Positions 44,826 through 54,733 of a stretch of DNA of 64,000 bases are shown here, in pieces; the stretch's first letter is position 1, and each line of letters opens with the position of its first letter. The DNA lies in the NCBI GenBank assembly GCA_032615215.1, contig CP128433.1, forward strand, positions 4,572,501-4,636,500, in the 5' to 3' direction. The translations under genes and the position numbers were made by a program. The notes beneath the pieces were generated by a model, which was given only the letters and a program-made list of their open reading frames with translations, was not told where the DNA came from and made no database searches. This DNA comes from Microbulbifer sp. MKSA007. GTDB lineage: Bacteria; Pseudomonadota; Gammaproteobacteria; Pseudomonadales; Cellvibrionaceae.

Positions 44826-47800
44826 ATGCCAACAACAAAATTTACAGGGCCCGGCACAAAGGCCGGGCTGATTCTGGGGGCAGTCTTCTGCTCCATCCAA
44901 ATACCGGTGTGGGCATCTGACACACCAGACCCCACAGAGGTCAATATTCCCGGCAACCTACAAAGCCAACTGGGCTGCGATGGCGACTGGCAACCAGGTT
45001 GTGTCGCCACCCTGCTCAGCTATGACAGCGAAGACGACAAATGGCAAGGCAACTTTTGGATACCCGCCGGCAACTGGGAGTACAAAGCCGCTCTCAACAA
45101 CAGCTGGGATGAAAATTATGGCTGGGGCGGCCAGCGGGACGGCGGTAATATTTCCCTTAGCCTGGATGAGGCCCGCGAAGTTAAATTTATCTACGACCAC
45201 GAGAGTCACTGGATCGCCGACAACCACAATAGCGTGGTCGCTACTGTAGCCGGCAACTTCCAATCCCTGCTGGGGTGCCCGGGAGACTGGCAACCCGGTT
45301 GCCTGCGCAGCTGGATGCAGGATGCCGATGGAGATGGCACCTACACCTTTATCACCTCAGCACTGCCTGCCGGTTCCTATGAATTCAAGGTAGCCTTGCA
45401 CGAAGGCTGGGAGGAGAGCTACGGAAACAATGGAGCTAACGTCAGCTTTACCGTGGCTGCCGATTACGACGAAATCTACTTTGCTTTTGACTCGAATAGT
45501 AAAGAAGTCACCGTCAGTAGTGATGGCTTCGCCAAGGGTGACCTGAGCAGCGATAAAGCTCACTGGGTGGATACCAGCAGCTTTGCCTGGGATATCCAGG
45601 TGCAGGAAGGTATCGAGGTTAAATTGCACTACAGCAACAGCGCCGAGCTAAAACTGGAGGACGGTGATATCCGTTCCGATGGCACCATCGATCTCACCCC
45701 TCTCGCCACCCTGCCCGACAGCGCCCAACAAAAATTCCCGCACCTGGCCAGTTTCAGTGCCTGGCAATTGCCGGGGCAGGCTTCCACTAGTGATCTGGTA
45801 ACCCAGCAACTCGCCCTCGCCGCTTACGATGCGGAGGGCACGTTACTGGATGCGACTGGTGTGCAGATGGCAGGCGCGCTCGATGATCGCTTTTACTACG
45901 ACGGTGAACTCGGTGCCCGTGTCGGCGAGGAGAATATCCAGCTCGATCTTTGGGCTCCCACCGCACGGGCAGTAAAACTGCACCTGTTTACAGACTCCAG
46001 CAGCGACAGCGCCGATCAGGTGGTATCCATGCTGCGCGATGAATCTACCGGGGTTTGGAGTGCCGATATCGACAAGCAGTGGGACCGCAGTTTTTATCTC
46101 TATGAGGTCGAGGTGTACTCCTACTTCAGCCGCCAGATTGAAACCAACCTGGTCACCGACCCCTATTCCCTGAGTCTCTCCATCAATAGTGGCAAAAGCC
46201 AGATCATTAACCTGAATGACCGGGACCTGAAGCCGCGCGGTTGGGATCGTCTGCGCAAGCCCAAGTTAACCCAGCCGGAAGACATCAGTATCTACGAGCT
46301 GCATGTGCGCGATTTCAGTATTGCGGATCAAACTGTCCCCGAAGCAGAGCGCGGCACCTTCAAGGCTTTCACCCGCAAGCACAGCGACGGCATGCGCCAC
46401 CTCAATAAACTGGCCCACGCCGGCCTCACCCATATCCACTTGCTGCCGGCCTTTGACTTTGCCACAGTCAATGAGGATCGCACCCAGCAGCAGCAAACCC
46501 CGGACCTCTCAGACTACGCGCCGGACAGCAGCGAGCAGCAGGCCCAGGTAGATGCTATTCGCGATACCGATGGCTTTAACTGGGGCTACGATCCATTGCA
46601 CTACACGGTCCCCGAAGGCAGCTATAGCAGCGCTCCCGATGGACCTGCGCGCATTCGCGAATTCCGTCAAATGGTGCAAGGGTTATCCCACTCCGGCCTG
46701 CGACTGGTGATGGACGTGGTTTACAACCACACCAGCTCCTATGGCCAATACGACAACTCCGTACTCGATAAAATCGTCCCCGGCTATTACCACCGCCGCA
46801 ATCTGGAGGGCGGAGTGGAGATGAGCAGCTGCTGCGCAAATACCGCCAGTGAGCACGCCATGATGGAAAAGCTGATGATCGATTCCCTGGTCACCTGGGC
46901 CCGGGCCTATAAGGTGGACAGCTTCCGTTTCGATCTGATGGGACATCACAGCCTCGACAATATCCTCAAGGCGCAAGCGGCACTGCAATCACTGACCCCG
47001 GCAGCCGATGGTGTCGATGGCAACGCTATCTATTTGTACGGTGAAGGCTGGAATTTTGGCGAGGTGGCTGACGATGCTCGCTTTGTACAGGCCCGCCAGG
47101 GCAATATGGCCGGCAGCGGTGTCGGCACCTTTAACGATCGCCTGCGCGATTCCGTGCGTGGCGGCAACCCCTTCGGAGGCTTTGAGGAGCAGGGCTTTGG
47201 TACCGGTCTGTTCACCGACAGCAACGGTAAGTTTGAGGGAGAAGATGAGCGTGCCACACTGCTAACCCTGGCAGATAAAGTCCGCGTTTCCCTCGCCGGC
47301 AACCTGGCGGATTATCCTTTTGAAGATGCCAACGGCAATATCATTACCGGCAGCGAGCTGGTCTATAACGGCCAGCCCACCGGCTATACCGCCGACCCGC
47401 AGGAATCCATTAATTATATTGCCGCCCACGACAACGAGACGCTGTTCGACGGAGTACAGATCAAAGCCAGCGACAGCGCCGACTTGGCTGAACGAGTGCG
47501 TATCCAGGCATTCAGTAATTCCCTGGTTCTGTTCGCCCAGGGAGTGCCGTTTATCCACGCAGGCCAGGATTTCCTGCGCTCAAAGTCGATGGATCGGGAC
47601 AGTTACAACTCCGGTGACTGGTTTAATGCACTGGACTTCAGCCTCGCCACCGATAATTGGGGTGCGGGTTTACCTATCGCAGATAAAAACGAAGATAACT
47701 GGTCCCTGATGCAACCTTTACTGGCAAACCCGGAACTGGCTCCCGAGCGCCGACACCGCTTGTGGAGTTCTGCTCTATTCCGCGAGCAACTGGCGATTCG

Positions 47801-48152
47801 CAACAGCTCTCCCCTGTTCCGCTTGTCTGATGCAGAGTCCGTAGAGGCACACCTTAATTTCCTCAACACCGGACCCGACCAGATTCCTGGGCTGATTGTG
47901 ATGGAGTTATCCGAATCCAGTGGCAGCATCGATCGCCGCTTTGAACGTATTGTGGTGCTGTTTAATGGCGATGACGAATCATTGGAATTTACCAGCGAAA
48001 ACTTTATTGGTGAGTACCTGTTCAAGCACCCACGTCAGCGCCGATCAGTAGACTCACGCCTGCACAAAGTAAAATTTGATAGGAGCAGCGGCACCTTTAC
48101 TCTGCCTGGCCGAACTACCGCAGTATTTGTGCAGCCACGCCGTAGATATTAA
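44826..48152 (+). CDS. pulA: Secreted type I pullulanase (GH13)
   Basis: Hydrolyses alpha-1,6 bonds of pullulan and branched starch outside the cytoplasm. The ATG at 44826 has GGGAAG ahead and gives a signal peptide ending near PVWA-SD. Two tandem X25-like beta modules follow (both with GDWQPGC; about residues 38-120 and 130-210), then a pullulanase N-region, an alpha-amylase-family E-set domain (LWAPTARAVKLHLF) and the catalytic barrel. GH13 regions are DVVYNHTSS, FRFDLMGHH (nucleophile D703), GEGWNF (acid/base E740) and AAHDNE; the type I motif appears as NWGYDP. About 1108 residues. A strong terminator follows. Confidence 0.93.
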   Translation: MPTTKFTGPGTKAGLILGAVFCSIQIPVWASDTPDPTEVNIPGNLQSQLGCDGDWQPGCVATLLSYDSEDDKWQGNFWIPAGNWEYKAALNNSWDENYGWGGQRDGGNISLSLDEAREVKFIYDHESHWIADNHNSVVATVAGNFQSLLGCPGDWQPGCLRSWMQDADGDGTYTFITSALPAGSYEFKVALHEGWEESYGNNGANVSFTVAADYDEIYFAFDSNSKEVTVSSDGFAKGDLSSDKAHWVDTSSFAWDIQVQEGIEVKLHYSNSAELKLEDGDIRSDGTIDLTPLATLPDSAQQKFPHLASFSAWQLPGQASTSDLVTQQLALAAYDAEGTLLDATGVQMAGALDDRFYYDGELGARVGEENIQLDLWAPTARAVKLHLFTDSSSDSADQVVSMLRDESTGVWSADIDKQWDRSFYLYEVEVYSYFSRQIETNLVTDPYSLSLSINSGKSQIINLNDRDLKPRGWDRLRKPKLTQPEDISIYELHVRDFSIADQTVPEAERGTFKAFTRKHSDGMRHLNKLAHAGLTHIHLLPAFDFATVNEDRTQQQQTPDLSDYAPDSSEQQAQVDAIRDTDGFNWGYDPLHYTVPEGSYSSAPDGPARIREFRQMVQGLSHSGLRLVMDVVYNHTSSYGQYDNSVLDKIVPGYYHRRNLEGGVEMSSCCANTASEHAMMEKLMIDSLVTWARAYKVDSFRFDLMGHHSLDNILKAQAALQSLTPAADGVDGNAIYLYGEGWNFGEVADDARFVQARQGNMAGSGVGTFNDRLRDSVRGGNPFGGFEEQGFGTGLFTDSNGKFEGEDERATLLTLADKVRVSLAGNLADYPFEDANGNIITGSELVYNGQPTGYTADPQESINYIAAHDNETLFDGVQIKASDSADLAERVRIQAFSNSLVLFAQGVPFIHAGQDFLRSKSMDRDSYNSGDWFNALDFSLATDNWGAGLPIADKNEDNWSLMQPLLANPELAPERRHRLWSSALFREQLAIRNSSPLFRLSDAESVEAHLNFLNTGPDQIPGLIVMELSESSGSIDRRFERIVVLFNGDDESLEFTSENFIGEYLFKHPRQRRSVDSRLHKVKFDRSSGTFTLPGRTTAVFVQPRRRY

Positions 48153-48167
48153 TTCTTCATAAATTTT

Positions 48168-48195
48168 AAAAGGCCGGATTTTCCGGCCTTTTTTT
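48168..48195 (+). terminator. Rho-independent terminator after pulA
   Basis: AAAGGCCGGA pairs with TCCGGCCTTT and is followed by a T run. It starts about 15 bp after the stop. Confidence 0.92.
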
Positions 48196-48303
48196 CATTT
48201 TTTAGAAACTATTTCCCGGCTCTAACCAAGTAATCAACTCGCAATTGTCATATTCCGCAGATTGATTTAGCGTGTACCTAAATAATAAATAGGTGTACAA
48301 ATC

Positions 48304-49578
48304 ATGAAGCGTCTCCTTCTCTGCGGCATCGCAACTCTTCTCTCATCCGCGACACTGGCAAAAACTACTGTTATCCATGCAGGCACACTCCTCGCCGTTC
48401 CCGGTGAGAAACCTTTGCAAGAGCAAAGTGTAATTATCGAGGACGGCAAGATCAGTGCTGTCAGATCCGGTTATGTAAGCCCGGATAACGCTGAAGTCAT
48501 TGATCTTAAGAATAGTTTCGTAATGCCGGGCTTAATGGATATGCACGTGCATTTACAAGGTGAGCTGGGCCCTAAAAATGATACCGAGGCTCTCAAGATG
48601 TCCATGCCGCTGACCCAGATGCGCTCGCAAATGTTTGCCATGCGAACCCTGGAGTCTGGTTTTACCACTGTGCGCGATGCTGGTAACAGTGGTGAAGAAA
48701 TGTATGCGATGCGCGATGCGATCAATAAAGGTTGGGTAGATGGCCCGCGAATTGTTGCAGCCGGCAGGGTGGGAATAACTGGTGGCCACGCAGATATCAG
48801 CGGAGTCAGTCCAGAGCTAATGGAGCTGCATGATGACAAGACCAAAACTGTATGCGACGGCCCCTACGAGTGCCGACGCGCGACCCGCCATGCGATCAAA
48901 TATGGTGCTGACTTTATCAAGATTACCTCTACCGGTGGTGTGCTCACCGATCGCGCTACCGGAACTGGTCAGCAGATGGAAATGGATGAGTTAAAAGAGG
49001 TGGTCTTTGCAGCCAAACGTATGGGCCGCAAGGTGGCCAGTCATGCGCATCAGGAAGAAGGCATTATCGCCGCACTGGAGGCTGGTGTAGACAGTATTGA
49101 GCACGGCACCTACGCAGGTCCCCGCGCCCATAAGTTATTTAAAGAAACCGGCGCTTATCTGGTTCCGACACTTCTCGCCGGCGATACTGTGGTACAGCTG
49201 GCAAAAAATACCGATGTCTTATCTGAGGCTCAGAAGGAAAAAGCCATTCGTGTTGGCACAGACATGCGCGGCAATTTCCGTAAAGCGGTCAATGCCGGAG
49301 TAAAAATTGCTTTCGGTACCGACTCAGGTGTATCCAAGCACGGCATCAATGCCCGCGAGGCGGTACTGATGAGTGAAGCCGGTATGGACAATATGGCCAT
49401 CCTGCAATCCGCTACCGTTAACGCCGCCGACCTGATCGATATGAGCGATTCACTGGGCACCATTGAGTCCGGTAAGTACGCCGATATTATCGCCACCGAT
49501 GGCTCGCCACTGGATAATATCGATGAACTTTTAGATGTAGATTTTGTGATGAAAGGGGGCAAGGTCTTTAAGAATTAA
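48304..49578 (+). CDS. Secreted amidohydrolase (imidazolonepropionase/prolidase-like)
   Basis: A 424-residue metal-dependent hydrolase. A signal peptide (MKRLLLCGIATLLSSATLA) is followed by an amidohydrolase barrel: HVH in MDMHVHLQGE, the probably carboxylated Lys in DFIKITSTGG, His in ASHAHQEE and SIEHGTY, and Asp in AFGTDSGVSKHG. Close relatives are annotated as Xaa-Pro dipeptidases or aryldialkylphosphatase-like enzymes; the real substrate cannot be read from sequence. AGGTG lies ahead of the ATG. Terminators flank it on both sides, so it is a single-gene unit. Confidence 0.85.
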   Translation: MKRLLLCGIATLLSSATLAKTTVIHAGTLLAVPGEKPLQEQSVIIEDGKISAVRSGYVSPDNAEVIDLKNSFVMPGLMDMHVHLQGELGPKNDTEALKMSMPLTQMRSQMFAMRTLESGFTTVRDAGNSGEEMYAMRDAINKGWVDGPRIVAAGRVGITGGHADISGVSPELMELHDDKTKTVCDGPYECRRATRHAIKYGADFIKITSTGGVLTDRATGTGQQMEMDELKEVVFAAKRMGRKVASHAHQEEGIIAALEAGVDSIEHGTYAGPRAHKLFKETGAYLVPTLLAGDTVVQLAKNTDVLSEAQKEKAIRVGTDMRGNFRKAVNAGVKIAFGTDSGVSKHGINAREAVLMSEAGMDNMAILQSATVNAADLIDMSDSLGTIESGKYADIIATDGSPLDNIDELLDVDFVMKGGKVFKN

Positions 49579-49646
49579 AAGCCTCTGAATAGTTTAATAG
49601 CGAAATTAAAATATTCGAACCCAGTTTTAATTAATTTCTACAAAAT

Positions 49647-49676
49647 AAAAAAGGCCGGATAACTCCGGCCTTTTTT
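49647..49676 (+). terminator. Rho-independent terminator
   Basis: AAAAAAGGCCGGA and TCCGGCCTTTTTT with a short loop. The symmetric A and T runs mean it can serve both the amidohydrolase gene and, leftward, the ribA operon. Confidence 0.92.
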
Positions 49677-49703
49677 ATTGGGGTGCTTAAAGAAAAGTGA
49701 AAG

Positions 49704-50321
49704 TTAGTTTTCCTCTTTTCCTTCTTCATCCTCATTTTCGATCAGGTGACCAAGTTTGCCTTTTTTAGTGGACAAATACTTGGCATTGTGGGGATTGCGC
49801 CCAGACTGGTGCGGCAGGCGCTCAGTCACATTGATGCCCAAGTCCTCCAGCGCTTTTACCTTACGCGGGTTATTGGTCATCAAGCGAATGGCATGAATAC
49901 CCAGGTGTTCGATCATTGCTTTCAGAATTGAGTAATCCCGCATATCGGCGCCAAAGCCCAACTGCTCATTGGCTTCCACCGTATCCGCACCACAATCCTG
50001 CAAGTGGTAAGCGCGAATCTTATTTAACAGACCGATACCGCGGCCCTCCTGGCGGAGATAGAAAATAGCTCCACGCCCCTCCATCGCTATGCGATGCATC
50101 GCATGTTGTAGCTGGGCACCACAATCACAGCGCAGGGAGAAAAGTGCATCCCCGGTCAGGCACTCAGAATGAATACGGGCCAACAGAGGCTCTTCGGTAT
50201 CGAAGTCACCCATGGTGAGCACTACGTGCTCTTTTCCGGTTTCCACTTCCTCGAAACCGTGCATCTCAAACATACCCCAAGAGGTGGGCAGTTTTGAGGA
50301 TTCCACAAAACGAATGGTCAA
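49704..50321 (-). CDS. ribA: GTP cyclohydrolase II
   Basis: Opens GTP to the diaminopyrimidine that starts riboflavin synthesis. The zinc cysteines are in CLTGDALFSLRCDCG, and the active-site stretch EGRGIGLLNKIRAY is complete. 205 residues, with an acidic tail. The start is a TTG with AGAGG seven bases ahead. It is last on the minus-strand run that also holds ribBA, whose own cyclohydrolase part is degenerate, so this stand-alone enzyme is probably the active one. Confidence 0.95.
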   Translation of the reverse strand: MTIRFVESSKLPTSWGMFEMHGFEEVETGKEHVVLTMGDFDTEEPLLARIHSECLTGDALFSLRCDCGAQLQHAMHRIAMEGRGAIFYLRQEGRGIGLLNKIRAYHLQDCGADTVEANEQLGFGADMRDYSILKAMIEHLGIHAIRLMTNNPRKVKALEDLGINVTERLPHQSGRNPHNAKYLSTKKGKLGHLIENEDEEGKEEN

Positions 50322-50338
50322 CTTAATACCTCTTTAAA

Positions 50339-50989
50339 TCAGTGTCGGGCGCGCAGTACCAGCACACCGCCCTGCTGTTCCATATCAACCTGGCTGAGAA
50401 AGCTGTTGCCAAGAAGTACCACCTGGGGGAAGTCATCTGCATGAACTGTCGCATCAACATTGTGAACTTTGATTCCACCTATGGTGACACTGCTAAGATT
50501 CACTCGATAAACACTAGTAATACCATTAGCAGTAGAGACTAGTACTTCCTCGGCATTATCCAGATTCAGCCTTAGGCGACGAGCGGTAGGATAATTAATA
50601 GCAATATTGGTAGCGCCGGTATCCACCATCATCGGCACTCTCAGGCCATTGACCCAGGCATTTGTTAAATAATGTCCACGGCTATCGGCGGGAAGCCGTA
50701 CTTCTGCTTTCGCCGCCTTGGCAAAACTGGTTGCTATAGGTGCATCCAAGGTCAGCTTTTGCTCCCGTCCAGACACACTAATCCGTGCATAACGAGTAGT
50801 CGCTTCCAACAGGGTGACACCCTCTGGGGATTTTTGTCCCGCCTTAAGAATTTTCTGGCGGCCATCAATTTCCAGCATGGCGCTATCGCCAAATAATCCC
50901 TTTAATTGAACCTGCTGTGCATTAGCACTCAGAGCAATCAAGAGACTTAAAAAAATACAAAATAGCTGCGCATTGATCTTCCCTATCAA
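50339..50989 (-). CDS. Periplasmic retropepsin-like aspartic protease (clan AA)
   Basis: A signal peptide (to SANA-QQ) is followed by a ~90-residue domain and a C-terminal single-lobe aspartic protease domain with active site MMVDTGATNIAI and the late VVLLGNSFLSQVDM segment. It belongs to the TIGR02281-type proteobacterial family, whose role is unsettled. 216 residues. The start is a TTG nearly touching the pgpA stop. It lies between ribA and pgpA, apparently just carried in that transcript. Confidence 0.85.
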   Translation of the reverse strand: MIGKINAQLFCIFLSLLIALSANAQQVQLKGLFGDSAMLEIDGRQKILKAGQKSPEGVTLLEATTRYARISVSGREQKLTLDAPIATSFAKAAKAEVRLPADSRGHYLTNAWVNGLRVPMMVDTGATNIAINYPTARRLRLNLDNAEEVLVSTANGITSVYRVNLSSVTIGGIKVHNVDATVHADDFPQVVLLGNSFLSQVDMEQQGGVLVLRARH

Positions 50990-50990
50990 T

Positions 50991-51479
50991 CTAAGCGCCC
51001 AGTACCCACGCCGTTAATTGCAGTACCAGGGACGCATAAACGGCGGCCAGTATATCGTCGAGCATAATCCCAACGCCACCTTGCACCTTGCGATCAGCCC
51101 AGCCAATGGGCGGGGGCTTGGCAATATCAAATATCCGGAAGAGGACAAAGCCGTATAGCGCCCAAGCCCAACCTGCAGGAGCCATAAACATGGTGAGCCA
51201 GTAGCCCACCATTTCATCCCAAACAATACCGCCGTGATCGTGAACTCCCATTTTCTTGGCAGCTGCACCACATAGATAGCAACCTACCACACCGGTAACA
51301 AACACAATGGCCAGATACCAGAATGGAGGCAAATCCTTCATCAACCACCAAAAAGGAATCGCTGCCAGGGTACCAAACGTACCCGGCGCTTTGGGTGCCA
51401 GCCCGGAGCCGAACCCAAATGCCAACAGTAAGGTGGGATCGCGCAACAGCTGGGAAAATGTCGGGTTGTTAATGCTCAT
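50991..51479 (-). CDS. pgpA: Phosphatidylglycerophosphatase A
   Basis: An inner-membrane phosphatase that makes phosphatidylglycerol from its phosphate ester. 162 residues with several hydrophobic helices. The N-terminal GFGSGLAPKAPGTFGTL, the central HDHGGIVWDEMVGYW with acidic residues, and the KPPPIGWADR motif are PgpA hallmarks. It follows thiL, as usual in gammaproteobacteria. Confidence 0.93.
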   Translation of the reverse strand: MSINNPTFSQLLRDPTLLLAFGFGSGLAPKAPGTFGTLAAIPFWWLMKDLPPFWYLAIVFVTGVVGCYLCGAAAKKMGVHDHGGIVWDEMVGYWLTMFMAPAGWAWALYGFVLFRIFDIAKPPPIGWADRKVQGGVGIMLDDILAAVYASLVLQLTAWVLGA

Positions 51480-51521
51480 ATTATTGAATTCTCACAAAGG
51501 CACTATGGTCTACACAATGAC

Positions 51522-52462
51522 TTAAAAGTGCCTATAGCCTGGCGATTGAGCAACCCAGGGATTGCCGTGATAGGAGCAACGTACCTGCGGCTCCCCCTCA
51601 ACGAGTTTCCCTATGGGTGTAAAACCCAGTTGACGAACTTGCTCAACTGCGGCTGCCGGTGCGGTAAAACAAAGCTGGTAGTCATCCCCTCCACAGGCCG
51701 CCAGCTCTACGGCAGTATCAGCTGCCAATCGATTGGCTAGGGGGCTATGGGCAGAGACTCCAGGTTTATTTCTGCTGCCACACCGCTCGCTTTGCAGATA
51801 TGGCCCAGATCCCCCAGTAATCCGTCGGAAATATCCAACGCACTGGTAGCAATGCCTGCAATCGCGTTGGCAGTTTCTAATTGCGGCTCGGGAAAATAGA
51901 AAGCCTGCTCCGCTTCCCGCCGCACTGACTCAGTCACATTCCGCTCTGCCAAAACAACGGGCAGGGCTGCTGCGGCAGCGCCCAGTGGGCCGCTCACATA
52001 AATATTGTCGCCGACAGAAGCGCCATCCCGCCGGAGGGGCTTTTCGGTATGGCCGATCACCTGAATCGTAATGGACAAGGGGCCAGCGGTAGTGTCACCA
52101 CCCACAAGGGAAACCCCAAACTTGCCAGCAGTTTCCAGCAGGCCACTGGCGAATTTCTCCAGCCAAACGGAGTCGCTATCGGGTAAGGTCAGGGCAAGGG
52201 TAAACCAGAGGGGGCGGGCATTCATTGCCGCCAGGTCACTGATATTCACACGCAGTGCACGGCTCGCAACCATGAATGGGTCAGCACCTGCGGGGAAGTG
52301 ACGGCCTGCTACCAGGGTGTCCATAGAAGTGGCCAACTGCCCGCTGACAGGTGCTTGCAAGAGCGCGCAGTCATCGCCAATCCCCAGGGCTACACCTTCG
52401 CCCTGGGGAGCGCGGGCGAAGTAATCGCGGATGATCTCAAACTCCCCCGGCGCTTTAGACAT
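51522..52462 (-). pseudogene. thiL: Thiamine-monophosphate kinase, frameshifted at a G/C run
   Basis: Codes for the kinase that forms thiamine diphosphate. The first 241 codons (52462 down to 51737) carry GIGDDCALL, the Mg-binding TSMDTLVAGRHF and SLVGGDTTAG, then hit a TAG. The family sequence resumes in another frame (LANRLAADTAVELAACGGDDYQLCF ...), down to 51522, with the expected GYRHF end. One extra base in the G5 run at 51740-51744 restores a ~310-codon gene exactly. ThiL is normally needed for ThDP, so an assembly error is more likely than a dead gene. It overlaps nothing and sits between nusB and pgpA. Confidence 0.9.
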
Positions 52463-52472
52463 AATTGCTGGC

Positions 52473-52916
52473 TCAGCCCTTCTTGTCTGCGGCTACCTCT
52501 GCCGAGCGCAGGTCCGCAGCGGTCTTATCCAAAATGCCATTGATAAACTTGAAGGCATCGGTGGGACCAAATTTTTTCGCCAGGGCCACCGCCTCATTAA
52601 TGACAACCTTGTAAGGCACATCGATACGGTTTTTCAGCTCGTAAGTGGCCATGCGCAACAGCGCGCGGGATACAGGGTCCAGGTCTTCCACTTTGCGATC
52701 CAGGTGCGACGTGTAAGCGCCCTCTACCTCATCGAGGTTTTTCGCTACGCCGTGGAAAATATCACGAAAATATTCCACGTCGGTTTTGCTCATATCATTA
52801 TCGGCGTGAAACTCGGCCTCAATGGAATTAAGGCTGGCGCCGGCCATCTGCCACTGATAGAGCGCCTGCATGGCGTAGTGACGTGCCTTACGGCGGGCGG
52901 ATGCAGTTACGGTCAT
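52473..52916 (-). CDS. nusB: Transcription antitermination factor NusB
   Basis: A 147-residue helical protein that joins NusE in rRNA antitermination. The N-terminal ARRKARHYAMQALYQWQ and the C-terminal PYKVVINEAVALAKKFG and KFINGILDK motifs are diagnostic. The ATG at 52916 has GGAAAAGAC ahead; a longer frame from 52985 is rejected. It lies between ribH and thiL in the standard order. Confidence 0.95.
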   Translation of the reverse strand: MTVTASARRKARHYAMQALYQWQMAGASLNSIEAEFHADNDMSKTDVEYFRDIFHGVAKNLDEVEGAYTSHLDRKVEDLDPVSRALLRMATYELKNRIDVPYKVVINEAVALAKKFGPTDAFKFINGILDKTAADLRSAEVAADKKG

Positions 52917-52985
52917 TGTCTTTTCCGGTAGATACTTCACAGAATGGGCTGCACCGACACACCTTTTGTGCCGGCGCGCCGGCAA

Positions 52986-53456
52986 TTAAATCTTGCCGAG
53001 TAGGGAAACCATTTCCAGGGCGGTTTCGGCAGCTTCACAACCTTTGTTGCCAGCCTTGGTGCCGGAGCGCTCGATAGCCTGCTCAATGGAGTCCACTGTC
53101 AGCACGCCAAAGGTGACGGGAATGCCAGTATTCATGGATACCTGAGCCAGGCCTTTGGTGCACTCGCCAGCCACATACTCAAAGTGCGGGGTGCCACCAC
53201 GGATAACCGCACCCAGGGCAATAATGGCATCAAACTTTTTAGTCTCAGCCAGCTTCTGTGCCGCCAGGGGAAATTCGAATGCGCCCGGGGCGTAGTAGAT
53301 AGTGATATCTTCATCCTTGATACCCTTGCGGCGCAGGGTGTCCAGTGCACCATCCTTTAGGCTTTCAACCACAAAGCTGTTCCAGCGGCTCACCAACAGT
53401 GCGTATTTGCCCGTACTGCCGACAAAGTCCCCTTCGATCACTTGAATATTGCTCAT
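52986..53456 (-). CDS. ribH: 6,7-dimethyl-8-ribityllumazine synthase
   Basis: Joins the aminouracil and dihydroxybutanone phosphate to lumazine in riboflavin synthesis, as a large icosahedral or pentameric assembly. The SRWNSFVVESL substrate loop, YYAPGAFEFPLA, the AVIRGGTPHFEYV segment with the catalytic His, and PVTFGVLTVDS are all present. The ATG at 53456 gives 156 residues, the family length; the nine extra codons of the longer frame are unlikely. Confidence 0.95.
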   Translation of the reverse strand: MSNIQVIEGDFVGSTGKYALLVSRWNSFVVESLKDGALDTLRRKGIKDEDITIYYAPGAFEFPLAAQKLAETKKFDAIIALGAVIRGGTPHFEYVAGECTKGLAQVSMNTGIPVTFGVLTVDSIEQAIERSGTKAGNKGCEAAETALEMVSLLGKI

Positions 53457-53533
53457 AATTTTCAATCCGTATTTCTTGTCCATCGCCGCCGCTATCAGGA
53501 CAGTAGCGGCGCTTCAGTATTGTTACTCTTTTA

Positions 53534-54655
53534 TTAGGGTTGCGGCGCCTCTACGTTCAGGTATTCCTCTACTTCGAGATCAAACCCGGAAATAGCACTG
53601 AACTTGAACGGTGCGCTCATCAGACGCATTTTGCGCACCTTGAGATCCCGCAGAATTTGCGAACCGGTACCTACCTGCTTGTACACCAGGTCCTGGCTAG
53701 GGCGCTGTTGCTTGCCGCTGATCAGCCAATCAATACTCTCTTCGATTTCTTCGGTGGTTTCGTTGTGGCAGATCAGTACCACAACACCCTTGCCCTCTTC
53801 TTCAATACGCTGCATCGCGCGACGGAAGGTCCACGGGGTGAATTTTTCATCGCCGCGCTGAATCGTAAGCACATCGCGCAGAGTATTTCCCACATGCACA
53901 CGAACCAGGGTCGGCTCTTCTGGGGTGGGGTCGCCTTTAACAAAGGCAAAGTGGCGCTCGCGGCGGGCCTTATCGAGATAAGTGCGCAGCTTGAACTCAC
54001 CGAACTCGGTGCGCACCTTGCGCTCATTAACGCACTCAACGGTTTTCTCATTCAGGGCGCGATAGGTAATCAGGTCGGCGATAGTGCCGATCTTCAGGTT
54101 GTGCTCTTTCGCGAACTTTTCCAGGTCCGGGCGGCGGGACATGGTGCCGTCTTCATTCATGATCTCAACAATCACCGCAGCCGCCTCAAAACCCGCCAGG
54201 CGGGCCAGGTCGCAACCAGCTTCGGTGTGGCCTGCGCGGCTTAATACACCGCCGGGCTGGGCCATAATGGGGAAAATATGGCCGGGCTGTACAATATCGC
54301 TGGGCTTGGCATTTCTGGCCACAGCGGCGCGAACCGTGCGCGCGCGATCGGCGGCGGAAATACCGGTGGTGACACCCTCTGCCGCCTCAATGGATACGGT
54401 GAAGTTGGTGCTGAACTGGGCTCCGTTGTCCCGCGACATCAGCGGCAGGTCCAACTGCTCACAGCGCTCTTTGGACATGGGCATACAAATCAGGCCACGG
54501 GCATGAGTGGCCATAAAGTTGATGTCTTCAGCGCGAATCTGCTCCGCAGCCATCACCAGGTCGCCCTCGTTCTCGCGATCTTCATCATCCATCAGGATTA
54601 CCATTTTGCCCTGGCGGATATCGTCGATCAGTTCTTCAACCGTATTTAGTTCCAT
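53534..54655 (-). CDS. ribBA: 3,4-dihydroxy-2-butanone-4-phosphate synthase with degenerate GTP cyclohydrolase II domain
   Basis: The N-terminal ~205 residues are RibB: MDDEDRENEGDLVMA, TGISAADRARTVR and the GHTEAGCDLARLAG region with the catalytic Glu/His. The C-terminal ~165 residues have the GTP cyclohydrolase II fold but lack its zinc cysteines, as is common in proteobacterial RibBA, so only the RibB activity is expected. A complete ribA is encoded 3.2 kb downstream. Codons and spacing fit the operon ribD-ribE-ribBA-ribH. Confidence 0.93.
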   Translation of the reverse strand: MELNTVEELIDDIRQGKMVILMDDEDRENEGDLVMAAEQIRAEDINFMATHARGLICMPMSKERCEQLDLPLMSRDNGAQFSTNFTVSIEAAEGVTTGISAADRARTVRAAVARNAKPSDIVQPGHIFPIMAQPGGVLSRAGHTEAGCDLARLAGFEAAAVIVEIMNEDGTMSRRPDLEKFAKEHNLKIGTIADLITYRALNEKTVECVNERKVRTEFGEFKLRTYLDKARRERHFAFVKGDPTPEEPTLVRVHVGNTLRDVLTIQRGDEKFTPWTFRRAMQRIEEEGKGVVVLICHNETTEEIEESIDWLISGKQQRPSQDLVYKQVGTGSQILRDLKVRKMRLMSAPFKFSAISGFDLEVEEYLNVEAPQP

Positions 54656-54733
54656 GGTTAACTCTGGATAAATTTATCAATTGCAAATAGAGCGGCTATC
54701 GCTGCTGTTTTCGCCGTGGTGCACGGCCCATCT

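Noticed and set aside
51522..52462. Programmed ribosomal frameshift in thiL
   Set aside because: No slippery heptamer with downstream structure is evident, and the same one-base homopolymer loss occurs in three other genes, so an assembly indel is simpler.
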